A stretch of 5,762 nucleotides of DNA from positions 1-5,762 of the forward strand of contig JAQICU010000030.1 in the NCBI GenBank assembly GCA_027858325.1, given 5' to 3'. Origin of the DNA: Candidatus Cloacimonadota bacterium (GTDB taxonomy: Bacteria; Cloacimonadota; Cloacimonadia; Cloacimonadales; TCS61). Shown here one piece after another: positions 1 through 5,590 of the stretch. Position 1 is the first letter of the stretch. Every line of letters begins with the position of its first letter. Position numbers and translations under genes: made by a program. Under the pieces are notes generated by a model. The model was not told the DNA's origin. It worked only from the letters and a program-made list of their open reading frames with translations, and did no database searches.

Positions 1-60
1 TCCCCAAACAAAACTCACTAAAAACAAAAAACCAAAAATAAATAAAACTGTTTTCTTCAT
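1..60 (-). CDS. Secreted or membrane protein, N-terminal fragment (signal peptide only)
   Basis: Only the first 20 codons are inside the window; the gene runs off its left edge. The minus strand reads ATG then MKKTVLFIFGFLFLVSFVWG: two lysines, a hydrophobic core of about 14 residues and small or polar residues, which is a classical Sec signal peptide or a first membrane segment. A perfect Shine-Dalgarno AGGAGG lies at 65-70, four bases before the ATG, and a sigma70-like promoter lies further upstream at 104-132, so the start is well supported. The mature protein is not visible and no function can be given. The signal peptide resembles that of the barrel protein encoded just upstream on the same strand (both begin MKKT and have Phe/Leu-rich cores), so the two could be related envelope proteins, but signal peptides converge easily. 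Confidence 0.8.
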   Translation of the reverse strand, partial: MKKTVLFIFGFLFLVSFVWG

Positions 61-103
61 ACGTCCTCCTATAAAAAATAAATATTTTTTTTAATTTGTT
101 GTT

Positions 104-132
104 ATTTAAATTATTACAATTGTTTATGTCAA
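104..132 (-). promoter_or_regulatory. Sigma70-like promoter of the partial secreted gene
   Basis: On the minus strand a perfect -35 box TTGACA (127-132) is followed after 17 bases by TTAAAT (104-109), a 4-of-6 match to TATAAT. Transcription would start roughly 35 to 40 bases upstream of the ATG. The gene would thus have its own promoter rather than depend on read-through from the barrel gene. The -10 assignment is the weak part; the -35 is exact and belongs to a 13-base motif repeated upstream of the barrel gene. Confidence 0.5.
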
Positions 133-148
133 ATGTTTTATTGTAATA
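112..148. repeat. Inverted repeat bracketing the -35 box (possible operator)
   Basis: TATTACAAT (112-120) and its exact reverse complement ATTGTAATA (140-148) are separated by 19 bases that contain the TTGACA -35 box. A dyad around a -35 element is a common operator geometry, so a repressor or activator site is possible. The arms are AT-rich in an AT-rich gap, so chance is not excluded. The same core, TTACAAT...ATTGTAA, recurs as a dyad in front of the M16 peptidase gene. Confidence 0.35.
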
Positions 149-157
149 TTACCAGAC

Positions 158-232
158 TCAGGATTGCAGAGTGGTTATACTTTAATGAGCTTTCGAAACT
201 CATTTTACCCAATCAAAATAACAAAATCCTGA
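158..232. repeat. Nested inverted repeats in the gap between the two minus-strand genes
   Basis: An outer 8-base inverted repeat, TCAGGATT (158-165) and AATCCTGA (225-232), encloses an inner one, AATGAG (184-189) and CTCATT (199-204). The inner loop contains the self-complementary TTTCGAAA. In RNA the region could fold as a two-level stem. On the minus strand it follows the barrel gene's stop by about 70 bases, where a 3' processing or termination structure would sit, but no T-run follows it, so it is not a textbook intrinsic terminator. The rest of 151-300 shows nothing recognisable. Confidence 0.3.
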
Positions 233-300
233 AATTTATAGTTTCCTAGGAAAAATCCTTATCCCTTTCTCCTAATTGAAAATAGTGATGTAATTCTGAA

Positions 301-960
301 TTAATAGTTTAATTGAAAATTCAATCCAACACCAAATGTAATGATATTCTCATAATCACCTGCAACAAAAGGAGCCAGCAAAACATCGGTGATCAACCCC
401 AAGCGGCTATTTTCTCCTACTGGAAAAGTAAATCGCAGACCTCCATCAACCATGGGTGTCCAATTGGCTTCAGTTTCACCATAGTCTTCTATAATATTGT
501 TATCTTCTGCATATACTCCATCAGCGTCCAAATTAGTAAATGTAAAACCTAATCCTATACTATTATGCAGGTTAACTTGAAGCGGATTGATGTTAAAATT
601 GAAGCTATACCTGGCTTTGGCTAAAGTACCTACGGTAATAGTAGAAACTTCCCAGTTATATACAAGATCCGCAAATCCCTGCTGAGGTCGCGCCTCACTG
701 AATGATGCCTCACCAGCCATCATGACAAATCCATAAACAATACCGAAATCCATGCTGGGTGTGGAAATAATTCTATAACCCGGGCTAATTTCAAGATTAA
801 TACCAATGGGATTTAAAGATTCCTCAACATCATTGAAAGCGATGAATCCCTGACCAATCAAAGTCTTTATTGTGACTTCTAACTTGTCCACCTTGTTTTC
901 CTGAGCCCAGATGGTCATTACAAATAATAAACCTAAAATAGTTAAAAATGTTTTTTTCAA
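301..960 (-). CDS. Small outer-membrane beta-barrel protein, unassigned family
   Basis: The protein has 219 residues. Residues 1-19 form a Sec signal peptide (MKKTFLTILGLLFVMTIWA) with a probable cleavage after Ala19 (IWA|QE), so it is exported. The mature part of about 200 residues alternates polar and hydrophobic residues in short strands with Gly/Asp/Asn-rich turns, for example ISPGYRI, IGLGFTFTNL, DGGLRFTF and ITFGVGLNFQLNY. It ends in an aromatic residue (Tyr219) inside an amphipathic last strand, the usual signal for barrel assembly. Its size fits an eight-stranded barrel of the OmpX/OmpW class, but I recognise no specific family and do not assign a ligand. The start is TTG at 958-960: AAGGAG at 968-973 is seven bases upstream, and starting here gives the lysine pair of the signal peptide. 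It diverges from the M16 peptidase gene 163 bases away and precedes the partial secreted gene on the same strand, with 240 bases between them. Confidence 0.8.
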   Translation of the reverse strand: MKKTFLTILGLLFVMTIWAQENKVDKLEVTIKTLIGQGFIAFNDVEESLNPIGINLEISPGYRIISTPSMDFGIVYGFVMMAGEASFSEARPQQGFADLVYNWEVSTITVGTLAKARYSFNFNINPLQVNLHNSIGLGFTFTNLDADGVYAEDNNIIEDYGETEANWTPMVDGGLRFTFPVGENSRLGLITDVLLAPFVAGDYENIITFGVGLNFQLNY

Positions 961-1020
961 AATTCCACTCCTTAGTTAATTTATTTTTAATATTTGTTAC
1001 ATGTATTTTTTTCAATTGGC

Positions 1021-1033
1021 TGTCAAATGTTTT
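1021..1033 (-). promoter_or_regulatory. Upstream box of the barrel gene containing a perfect -35 hexamer
   Basis: The plus strand reads TGTCAAATGTTTT; the minus strand therefore carries TTGACA at 1021-1026. The identical 13 bases occur at 127-139, upstream of the other minus-strand secreted gene, at nearly the same distance from the start codon (61 and 67 bases). A -35 role is likely. No good -10 hexamer stands at 16-18 bases here (candidates such as CATGTA are poor), so the box may instead work with an activator. Confidence 0.4.
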
Positions 1034-1090
1034 GTTTTTTACTAAATTATGTTTACAATTAAAGTTGGGAACAAAAAATGCAATTGTAAA
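1032..1090 (+). promoter_or_regulatory. Putative promoter and dyad upstream of the M16 peptidase gene
   Basis: TTGTTT (1032-1037) and TACAAT (1054-1059, five of six to consensus) are 16 bases apart and could be a -35/-10 pair giving a leader of roughly 55 bases. The -10 lies within the left arm of a perfect inverted repeat, TTTACAATT (1052-1060) and AATTGTAAA (1082-1090), with a 21-base spacer. A protein bound there would cover the transcription start. The -35 is weak and the arms are AT-rich, so both readings are tentative. A strong ribosome binding site GGAGG follows at 1115-1119. Confidence 0.35.
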
Positions 1091-1123
1091 AGTTAAGAAA
1101 TTAAAAAGAGTTCCGGAGGGATT

Positions 1124-3721
1124 TTGAAAAAGATTATAATTTTACTTATCATGGTAATTGCAATTACTGCTGTTTTTGCTAATGAAGTGATGCAAACAAC
1201 ACTGAAAAATGGTATGCAGATCGTTGTAAAGGAGAACACGTTAAATGAATCGGTTGGTTTTTATTGCTTTGTGAAAACCGGTTCTGTGAATGAAGGCCAA
1301 TACCTGGGTGCAGGAATTTCCCACTTTTTAGAGCATATTGTTTCCAGTGGAACAACCGAGTTCCATACAGAAGACGAATATAATGCCATGGGTAGAGAGA
1401 TGGGTGCACTGGTGAATGCCTACACGAGTTCGGCTGTAACCGCATTTCACATAACTGTAGATAAACCTTACAAAGATATGGCTCTGCAGAATCTATCCGA
1501 GCAATTGCAATTTAGTATTTGTGATTCTTTTGAAGTTGCCCGGGAACGTGAAGTTATTCTTAAAGAGATCGTAATGCGCTCTACTCCCCCGCAGTCTAAA
1601 GTTTATCAAAGACATAGTGAACTTGTCTATCCTAACTCCAATAAACGTTTTCCGGTAATTGGTTATACAGATCTATATAAAACTATCAGCAGGGATGAAC
1701 TGCAGGATTATTATAAAGCCAGATACGCTCCCAATAATATGATCTTTGTGGCAGTTGGGAATTTTGAAGCTGAAAAAATGCTGGAAGAGATCGTTGAGTC
1801 TTTTAAGGATTTCCCCAGAAGACAGTTGGAACCTGTATACTTGCCGGCTCAGCATCAGCGGGAAGGCTCGATTGAATATATTGAAGAGTTTGGCATTGAA
1901 TCACCATCTGTATACATTTCTACAATTCTCTCGGCAGCAGATTATATGGATGCAAGTGCACTTAATACAGCCCTTAGTGTACTTTTTTCCAAAAGACAGT
2001 CACCTATCCGCTATAAACTGGTTGAGGAATTACAGTTGGTGAACAGCAGAGGATTCTATGCGTATGCATATGGTGCTCCCAACTCTCCGGAGGGTGAGAT
2101 CACCATCCGGTTTGAACCGAAGAAATCTGAGGATATTGATCTGATCATTTCAATTATTGATGAAGAGATTGCCAAATACAGTCAGAGTGGCATCACTGAA
2201 GAGGATCTGCAGAATTATATAAATAGGATGAAAGCTAACAAATTATTGCGTACACCCGGTGTATCATCTGATGCTAATAGTATCGGCTGGACAATGATGA
2301 CTTATAATGTACCGGATTATTACCCAACTCGGATCGGGATATTAGAATCCTTAACGGCTGAAGATCTTGCTTTCCAACTAAGGAAGCATTTAGTTCCGAG
2401 AAACAGGGTTATCTTTAAAGCTGTGCCAAAAGGTGATAAAGCATTATTGGAAAGTAAGGATATCGCTGCCATCGAAAAAACGGAGATCGAGAAAGTTCAA
2501 ATTAATGACAACCTGATCCTTCTTCATAAAATGAATACTGAAAAACCACTGATCAAGGCGATTATTCATCTTCCGGTTACAACAGATTATGAAACTAAAG
2601 AAAATGCCGGCGCCCTTTCTTTTATGACCAATTTGCTGTTCCGCGGTTCCAAAAAATTTAATTCACTAGAGATATCGGAATGGAAAGAAGATCATGCGGT
2701 TTCCTTTAGTACCGACTGTTCAACAAATGGAATTAATATCGAGTTCAAATGCCTGAAAGCTGATTATCCAAAATTAGAAGAGATATTACTCGATGCCTTT
2801 AAGAATCCAAGTTTTGAAGAGAAAGAGGTCACTCTGGCAAAAGAAGAAGTCGTTGCAAATTATAAACGTTCTAAAAGCCGTGCTTCTACTGCACATGAAG
2901 ATTATATTAATTCAATACTATTTACCGATTCTCGTGCCGGACTTTCCAGTGAAGCTAAAAAAGATATTATTCTTGCATTAACCAGAAAAGATCTTCAGGA
3001 ATTGCATAAAACATATTTTAACCCGGATGAACTGATTGTAACTCTATTTGGTGATGTTACTAAAGAAGAAGCTGTAGAAATTGCAAAAGACATCAAGACA
3101 AACATACCGGGTAATAAAATTAAGCCAGAAAAGCATTTTACTAAAATTCCTAACGAAAATGGAACTTATCTAAATAAATATGAATTCGAGCAGGTAAATC
3201 TTGATATTTACTGTCCTGCCCCACCTCTTGCTGCAGAAGATTATATAGTGATGAGATTGATAAGTCAGATCCTTAGCGGTGCGCGCGGCAGACTTCATCA
3301 GGCTGTACGCGGAACTAACAATCTTGCTTATTATGCCTTCCCGCAATTTCACTCTTCCGAAAATTTTGGTTATTTCAAATTGAATAGTCAGACCTCAATT
3401 GATAAGAAACATGAACTGATAGATGTAATGGTGCATGAACTGGAAAAACTGATGACGGAAGATGTTCCGCTAGATGAGCTTAACAGCGCAATTGATGAAA
3501 ATGAAAAAATGCTTAAAGCTATGCTGAATGAGAATTCTCTTCCCTATTACATCACCTATTTTGAAGCACTGGGATTGGGTTATGATTATATTGACCGAGT
3601 TTCTGAAATTTACAGGAAGATAACTCCTGCTCAGATCAAAGCTGTTGCCAATAAATATTTCAAAGATCAAGCTGTTATCATTTCCGAACCTAATGAAAAT
3701 GTTGAATTAATGGTTGATTAA
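1124..3721 (+). CDS. Periplasmic M16 family zinc metallopeptidase (two-half, pitrilysin/insulinase type)
   Basis: The protein has 865 residues with a Sec signal peptide at 1-19 (MKKIIILLIMVIAITAVFA|NE), so it should act in the periplasm. The N-terminal half carries the inverted zinc motif HFLEH (His67, catalytic Glu70, His71). The third ligand Glu148 is 77 residues after His71, the family spacing, and the accessory Glu141 is seven residues before it (EREVILKE). The C-terminal half (about 455-865) repeats the M16 fold, but the motif position has degenerated (GALSFMTNLL near 497-506). It keeps the substrate-binding Arg729...Tyr736 pair in RGTNNLAYY. Both halves in one chain give the closed-chamber architecture, which cuts peptides small enough to enter; the substrate is unknown. 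The start is TTG: GGAGG at 1115-1119 is four bases upstream, and the next in-frame ATG (codon 10) would remove the signal peptide's charged end and has no ribosome binding site. It is divergent from the barrel gene. Membership of M16 is secure; the exact subfamily is not. Confidence 0.96.
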   Translation: MKKIIILLIMVIAITAVFANEVMQTTLKNGMQIVVKENTLNESVGFYCFVKTGSVNEGQYLGAGISHFLEHIVSSGTTEFHTEDEYNAMGREMGALVNAYTSSAVTAFHITVDKPYKDMALQNLSEQLQFSICDSFEVAREREVILKEIVMRSTPPQSKVYQRHSELVYPNSNKRFPVIGYTDLYKTISRDELQDYYKARYAPNNMIFVAVGNFEAEKMLEEIVESFKDFPRRQLEPVYLPAQHQREGSIEYIEEFGIESPSVYISTILSAADYMDASALNTALSVLFSKRQSPIRYKLVEELQLVNSRGFYAYAYGAPNSPEGEITIRFEPKKSEDIDLIISIIDEEIAKYSQSGITEEDLQNYINRMKANKLLRTPGVSSDANSIGWTMMTYNVPDYYPTRIGILESLTAEDLAFQLRKHLVPRNRVIFKAVPKGDKALLESKDIAAIEKTEIEKVQINDNLILLHKMNTEKPLIKAIIHLPVTTDYETKENAGALSFMTNLLFRGSKKFNSLEISEWKEDHAVSFSTDCSTNGINIEFKCLKADYPKLEEILLDAFKNPSFEEKEVTLAKEEVVANYKRSKSRASTAHEDYINSILFTDSRAGLSSEAKKDIILALTRKDLQELHKTYFNPDELIVTLFGDVTKEEAVEIAKDIKTNIPGNKIKPEKHFTKIPNENGTYLNKYEFEQVNLDIYCPAPPLAAEDYIVMRLISQILSGARGRLHQAVRGTNNLAYYAFPQFHSSENFGYFKLNSQTSIDKKHELIDVMVHELEKLMTEDVPLDELNSAIDENEKMLKAMLNENSLPYYITYFEALGLGYDYIDRVSEIYRKITPAQIKAVANKYFKDQAVIISEPNENVELMVD

Positions 3722-3728
3722 AAATAGT

Positions 3729-3763
3729 GTTGAGTTTTGAGTTGTGAGTTGTAAGTTATGAGT
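3729..3763 (+). repeat. Degenerate 7-base tandem repeat, five units
   Basis: Five consecutive heptamers follow the pattern TNTGAGT: GTTGAGT, TTTGAGT, TGTGAGT, TGTAAGT, TATGAGT. They begin seven bases after the peptidase stop codon. The array is too short and too diverged for a satellite; it looks like a decayed simple repeat. No role is evident. Confidence 0.7.
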
Positions 3764-3799
3764 TTTAAAAAGATTGGTGGAATTTAAGCAGACGAAAAG

Positions 3800-3831
3800 T
3801 CCCCCTTCTAAGGGGGAATAAAAGGGGGTTT
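3800..3831 (+). repeat. C/G-rich palindromic repeat, copy A
   Basis: TCCCCCTT (3800-3807) and AAGGGGGA (3810-3817) form an 8-base palindrome, followed by a second G block, AAGGGGGTTT (3822-3831). The C block can pair with either G block, so two alternative stems exist. It lies about 80 bases after the peptidase stop. The stem is GC-rich in an AT-rich gap and is followed by TTTGTTTGATT, so it may also end transcription. The layout matches copy B at 3892-3931 read on the other strand, so I treat it as a dispersed intergenic repeat. Confidence 0.6.
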
Positions 3832-3891
3832 GTTTGATTATTCTAAATACGAATTGTCTTCTTAAACTCATGAAATCTTTTCAGGATTATA

Positions 3892-3931
3892 AAACCCCTC
3901 TACCTACGGCATCTCCCCTTCCCAAGGGGAG
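3892..3931 (-). repeat. C/G-rich palindromic repeat, copy B (opposite orientation)
   Basis: CTCCCCTT (3913-3920) and AAGGGGAG (3924-3931) form a perfect 8-base stem with a CCC loop. On the minus strand this is followed, after a short spacer, by AGAGGGGTTT (complement of 3891-3900). That is the same order as copy A: a palindrome around AAGGGG, then a second G block ending in TTT. The two copies face each other; AAACCCC (3892-3898) is exactly complementary to GGGGTTT (3825-3831) in copy A, so the whole gap could fold back on itself. Copy B ends about 20 bases before the next start codon. Confidence 0.55.
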
Positions 3932-3951
3932 CTATTAAAGAGAGTGATAAC

Positions 3952-4731
3952 ATGAAACAATTAGCTGAATTCAATTTCAAATATGATTCACCTATAGTTT
4001 GTACTGCAATTCATAATGGTCATGATGTATCACCGGAAGTGCTGCAGAACCTGGCTGTCACCGAAAATATACGTTTGATGGAAGAAGACCCCTATACAGA
4101 ACTATTTACGAGAGTTTCTTCCAATACCATAATTGGTAAAACCAGCCGCTTTGAAGTTGACTTGAACCATTCTGTAGAAAAATGCATTTATAAAAATCCT
4201 GAAGATGCCTGGGGATTAAAAACTCGTAAAGAAACTCCGTCTGATCTGGTAATTTCACAAAGTATTAACAAGTATCAAGAATTTTACACTTCTGCTAAAA
4301 GTCATTTTGCACAATTGGTAAAGAAATTTGGCAGATTTTTCGTTTTTGATATTCATTCTTACAATCATCACAGAAAAGGTTCGAAAGCAGATTTTGATGA
4401 TCCAAAGTTAAATCCTGAGATCATTATTGGAACCAACAATATGCCAAAAAAGTGGTTTCCTTTAGTAGATAAAATACAAAACAAGCTTACTTCTTTCGAC
4501 TATTTTGGAAGATCTCTGGATGTAAGAATTGATGTGAAATTCCCAGGTGGTCATTTCTCGCGTTGGATCCATACTAACTTCCCTGATTCTGCTTGTTGTA
4601 TTGCAGTAGAATTCAAGAAGATCTGGATGGATGAATGGACTGGTGAGATCTATGATGATAAATTGAATAAATTGATAAAAGCTTTAAACTCAACACTTAG
4701 TTTAATCAAACCGGAACTAAAGAAATATTAA
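3952..4731 (+). CDS. N-formylglutamate amidohydrolase family protein
   Basis: The protein has 259 residues and no signal peptide or membrane segment, so it should be cytoplasmic. Family motifs appear in order: SPIVCTAIHNGHD (13-25), the SP-h-SHPH-like opening; EEDPYTELF (44-52); TSRFEVDLNH (64-73), corresponding to the SR-DLNR block; VFDIHSYNHHR (131-141), the D-HS block; PGGHFSRWIH (198-207), the GG block; and AVEFKKIWMDEWTGE (218-232), the E-block near the end. His21, His135 and Glu220 are the best metal-ligand or catalytic candidates. The founding member HutG hydrolyses N-formyl-L-glutamate to glutamate and formate in histidine breakdown, but the family is broad and no hut gene is nearby, so the substrate remains open. 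The start ATG has a modest purine-rich site AAGAGAG (3938-3944), seven bases upstream. A 230-base repeat-filled gap separates it from the peptidase, so co-transcription is doubtful. Confidence 0.82.
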   Translation: MKQLAEFNFKYDSPIVCTAIHNGHDVSPEVLQNLAVTENIRLMEEDPYTELFTRVSSNTIIGKTSRFEVDLNHSVEKCIYKNPEDAWGLKTRKETPSDLVISQSINKYQEFYTSAKSHFAQLVKKFGRFFVFDIHSYNHHRKGSKADFDDPKLNPEIIIGTNNMPKKWFPLVDKIQNKLTSFDYFGRSLDVRIDVKFPGGHFSRWIHTNFPDSACCIAVEFKKIWMDEWTGEIYDDKLNKLIKALNSTLSLIKPELKKY

Positions 4732-4777
4732 AATACTTGCAAAAAATCCGACTTCAATTCACATCGCATCTGTAGAT

Positions 4778-4783
4778 TATAAT
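4778..4783 (+). promoter_or_regulatory. -10 box of the tRNA-Gly gene
   Basis: A perfect TATAAT ends 11 bases before the first tRNA base, which would place transcription start a few bases upstream of the mature 5' end. No strong -35 is visible: the best candidates (TTCAAT at 4753-4758 or CAATTC at 4755-4760) match poorly. Confidence 0.5.
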
Positions 4784-4794
4784 AATTTATTTGA

Positions 4795-4870
<76 letters not shown>

Positions 4871-4871
4871 G

Positions 4872-4918
4872 AAAATAATTTCGACTCGTAAGGCACGACG
4901 AGTTGAAAGTATTATTTT
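4872..4918 (+). terminator. Long hairpin directly after the tRNA, likely terminator
   Basis: TTCGACTCGT (4880-4889) pairs with ACGAGTTGAA (4898-4907) with one G-T wobble and an 8-base loop. After a 3-base bulge, AAAATAAT (4872-4879) pairs with ATTATTTT (4911-4918). The GC-containing stem followed by a T-rich arm, starting two bases after CCA, suits intrinsic termination of the tRNA transcript. The T tract is interrupted by A, so efficiency is uncertain. The arm sequence CGACTCG recurs in the next hairpin, which suggests the structure comes from a repeat family. Confidence 0.5.
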
Positions 4919-4921
4919 AAG

Positions 4922-4955
4922 ATCGAGTCGTTGTCATAATTCCGTACGACTCGAT
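4922..4955. repeat. Perfect 10-base inverted repeat
   Basis: ATCGAGTCGT (4922-4931) and ACGACTCGAT (4946-4955) are exact reverse complements around a 14-base loop. The core CGACTCG also occurs at 4882-4888 in the preceding hairpin, so the 4924-4930 arm could pair with either one. It lies in the leader region of the methyltransferase gene. Confidence 0.65.
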
Positions 4956-4966
4956 TTCATATCTGG

Positions 4967-4988
4967 TCATACAGCTCCCGCTGTGTGA
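4967..4988. repeat. Hairpin repeat upstream of ogt (left member of flanking inverted pair)
   Basis: TCATACAGC (4967-4975) pairs with GCTGTGTGA (4980-4988), nine pairs with one G-T wobble, around loop TCCC. The stretch 4971-4986 is the exact reverse complement of 5637-5652 on the far side of the methyltransferase gene. The hairpin ends 20 bases before the ATG; an upstream GTG at 4985 falls inside its 3' arm, which argues against that GTG as the translation start. Confidence 0.7.
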
Positions 4989-5008
4989 AGAAGAATAAGG
5001 AATATAAT

Positions 5009-5473
5009 ATGTTAGAACCTAAATTATGTTACAGAAATGTGCGGACCCGTACTGGGGACTTGCTGCTGGTTTCCGATGGAAATTCTCTGCTTGAGATCAG
5101 GTTTGGTAATGATAAGAATAATACAAATTCTGAAATTCCGATTCTCGTTGAAACTGAGAAGCAACTCAAACAATATTTTGCCAAAGAAAGAAAAACATTT
5201 GATATTCCACTTAAACCAATCGGAACGAAATTTCAAATATCTGTATGGAATGAACTAAAAAAAATACCCTATGGAGACACAATATCATATCAGGAATTAG
5301 CGAAAAGAGTTGGAGATAAAAACAAATCTCGTGCAGTAGGAAATGCCAACGGAAAGAATCCAATCCCGATCATTATTCCTTGCCATCGTGTCATTCGTAA
5401 AAATGGAGATCTTGGCGGTTATGGTGGTGGAATTAAGATCAAGAGAACATTGCTTGAACTTGAGAAAGTATAG
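5009..5473 (+). CDS. ogt: Methylated-DNA--[protein]-cysteine S-methyltransferase
   Basis: The protein has 154 residues from the ATG. It transfers the methyl (or alkyl) group from O6-methylguanine, and to a lesser degree O4-methylthymine, in DNA to its own cysteine and is used up in the act. The C-terminal DNA-binding and catalytic domain is complete: IPYGDTISYQELAKRVG (87-102), then SRAVGNANGKNPIPIIIPCHRVI (107-129) with the acceptor Cys125 in PCHR and the base-flipping Arg108, and GGYGGGIKIKR (136-146) near the end. The N-terminal domain (about 1-68) is short, as in Ogt. There is no AraC-type domain, so it is not an Ada fusion. I chose ATG 5009 because AGGA at 4998-5001 is seven bases upstream; a GTG at 4985 would add eight residues but lies inside a repeat hairpin and has no ribosome binding site of its own. 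The family is certain; the split between the ogt and ada-type C domain names is conventional. A repeat begins immediately after its TAG. Confidence 0.95.
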   Translation: MLEPKLCYRNVRTRTGDLLLVSDGNSLLEIRFGNDKNNTNSEIPILVETEKQLKQYFAKERKTFDIPLKPIGTKFQISVWNELKKIPYGDTISYQELAKRVGDKNKSRAVGNANGKNPIPIIIPCHRVIRKNGDLGGYGGGIKIKRTLLELEKV

Positions 5474-5507
5474 CTCGTCCGACTTCGCTGAAGCTACGTC
5501 GGACAAG
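5474..5507. repeat. Inverted repeat abutting the ogt stop codon
   Basis: CTCGTCCGAC (5474-5483) and GTCGGACAAG (5498-5507) pair at nine of ten positions and enclose a small inner palindrome, CTTC-GCT-GAAG (5483-5493). The first base follows the TAG directly. The structure may end or protect the ogt transcript, although no T-run follows. From memory, intergenic palindromes with this GTCCGAC-CTTCGCTGAAG-GTCGGAC layout occur in many copies in genomes of uncultured bacterial phyla; I cannot verify that here. Confidence 0.65.
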
Positions 5508-5510
5508 CGG

Positions 5511-5535
5511 ATTGACACGGATGATCACGGATTAG
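5511..5535 (+). repeat. Short direct repeat CACGGAT, two units
   Basis: CACGGAT occurs at 5516-5522 and again at 5526-5532, a 10-base period, directly after the previous inverted repeat. It resembles a known kind of dispersed intergenic motif built from ACACGGAT units, but with only two units here the assignment is weak. Confidence 0.4.
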
Positions 5536-5559
5536 AAGAAATATAAAGTAGCTCTGTCT

Positions 5560-5586
5560 GTCATTCCCATCAAACGAGAATCTATG
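5560..5586. repeat. Decayed palindromic repeat of the GTCATTCCC...GAATC type
   Basis: The segment reads GTCATTCCC then, nine bases on, GAGAATCTATG. It looks like a mutated copy of the widespread palindromic repeat in which ATTCCC is mirrored by GGGAAT. The outer ATTC/GAAT pairs survive, but two of the three inner pairs are lost. This is an assignment by resemblance only. Confidence 0.35.
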
Positions 5587-5590
5587 TATA

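Noticed and set aside
138..203. 21-residue minus-strand ORF in the left gap
   Set aside because: It has no ribosome binding site, no recognisable content, and overlaps the inverted repeats; length is within chance.
830..1015. 61-residue minus-strand frame overlapping the barrel gene start
   Set aside because: It overlaps the signal-peptide coding region of a well-supported gene in another frame and covers its ribosome binding site.
3729..3931. CRISPR array in the peptidase downstream gap
   Set aside because: Repeats are 7 bases or single palindromes, with no regular repeat-spacer pattern and no cas genes.
4985..5008. GTG at 4985 as the ogt start
   Set aside because: It lies in the 3' arm of a repeat hairpin, has no Shine-Dalgarno sequence, and adds residues not needed by the family; ATG 5009 has AGGA seven bases upstream.
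5297..5546. Overlapping frames on both strands across the ogt 3' end and the following repeat
   Set aside because: They are shadows of ogt extended by the repeat; their tails are translations of the palindrome.
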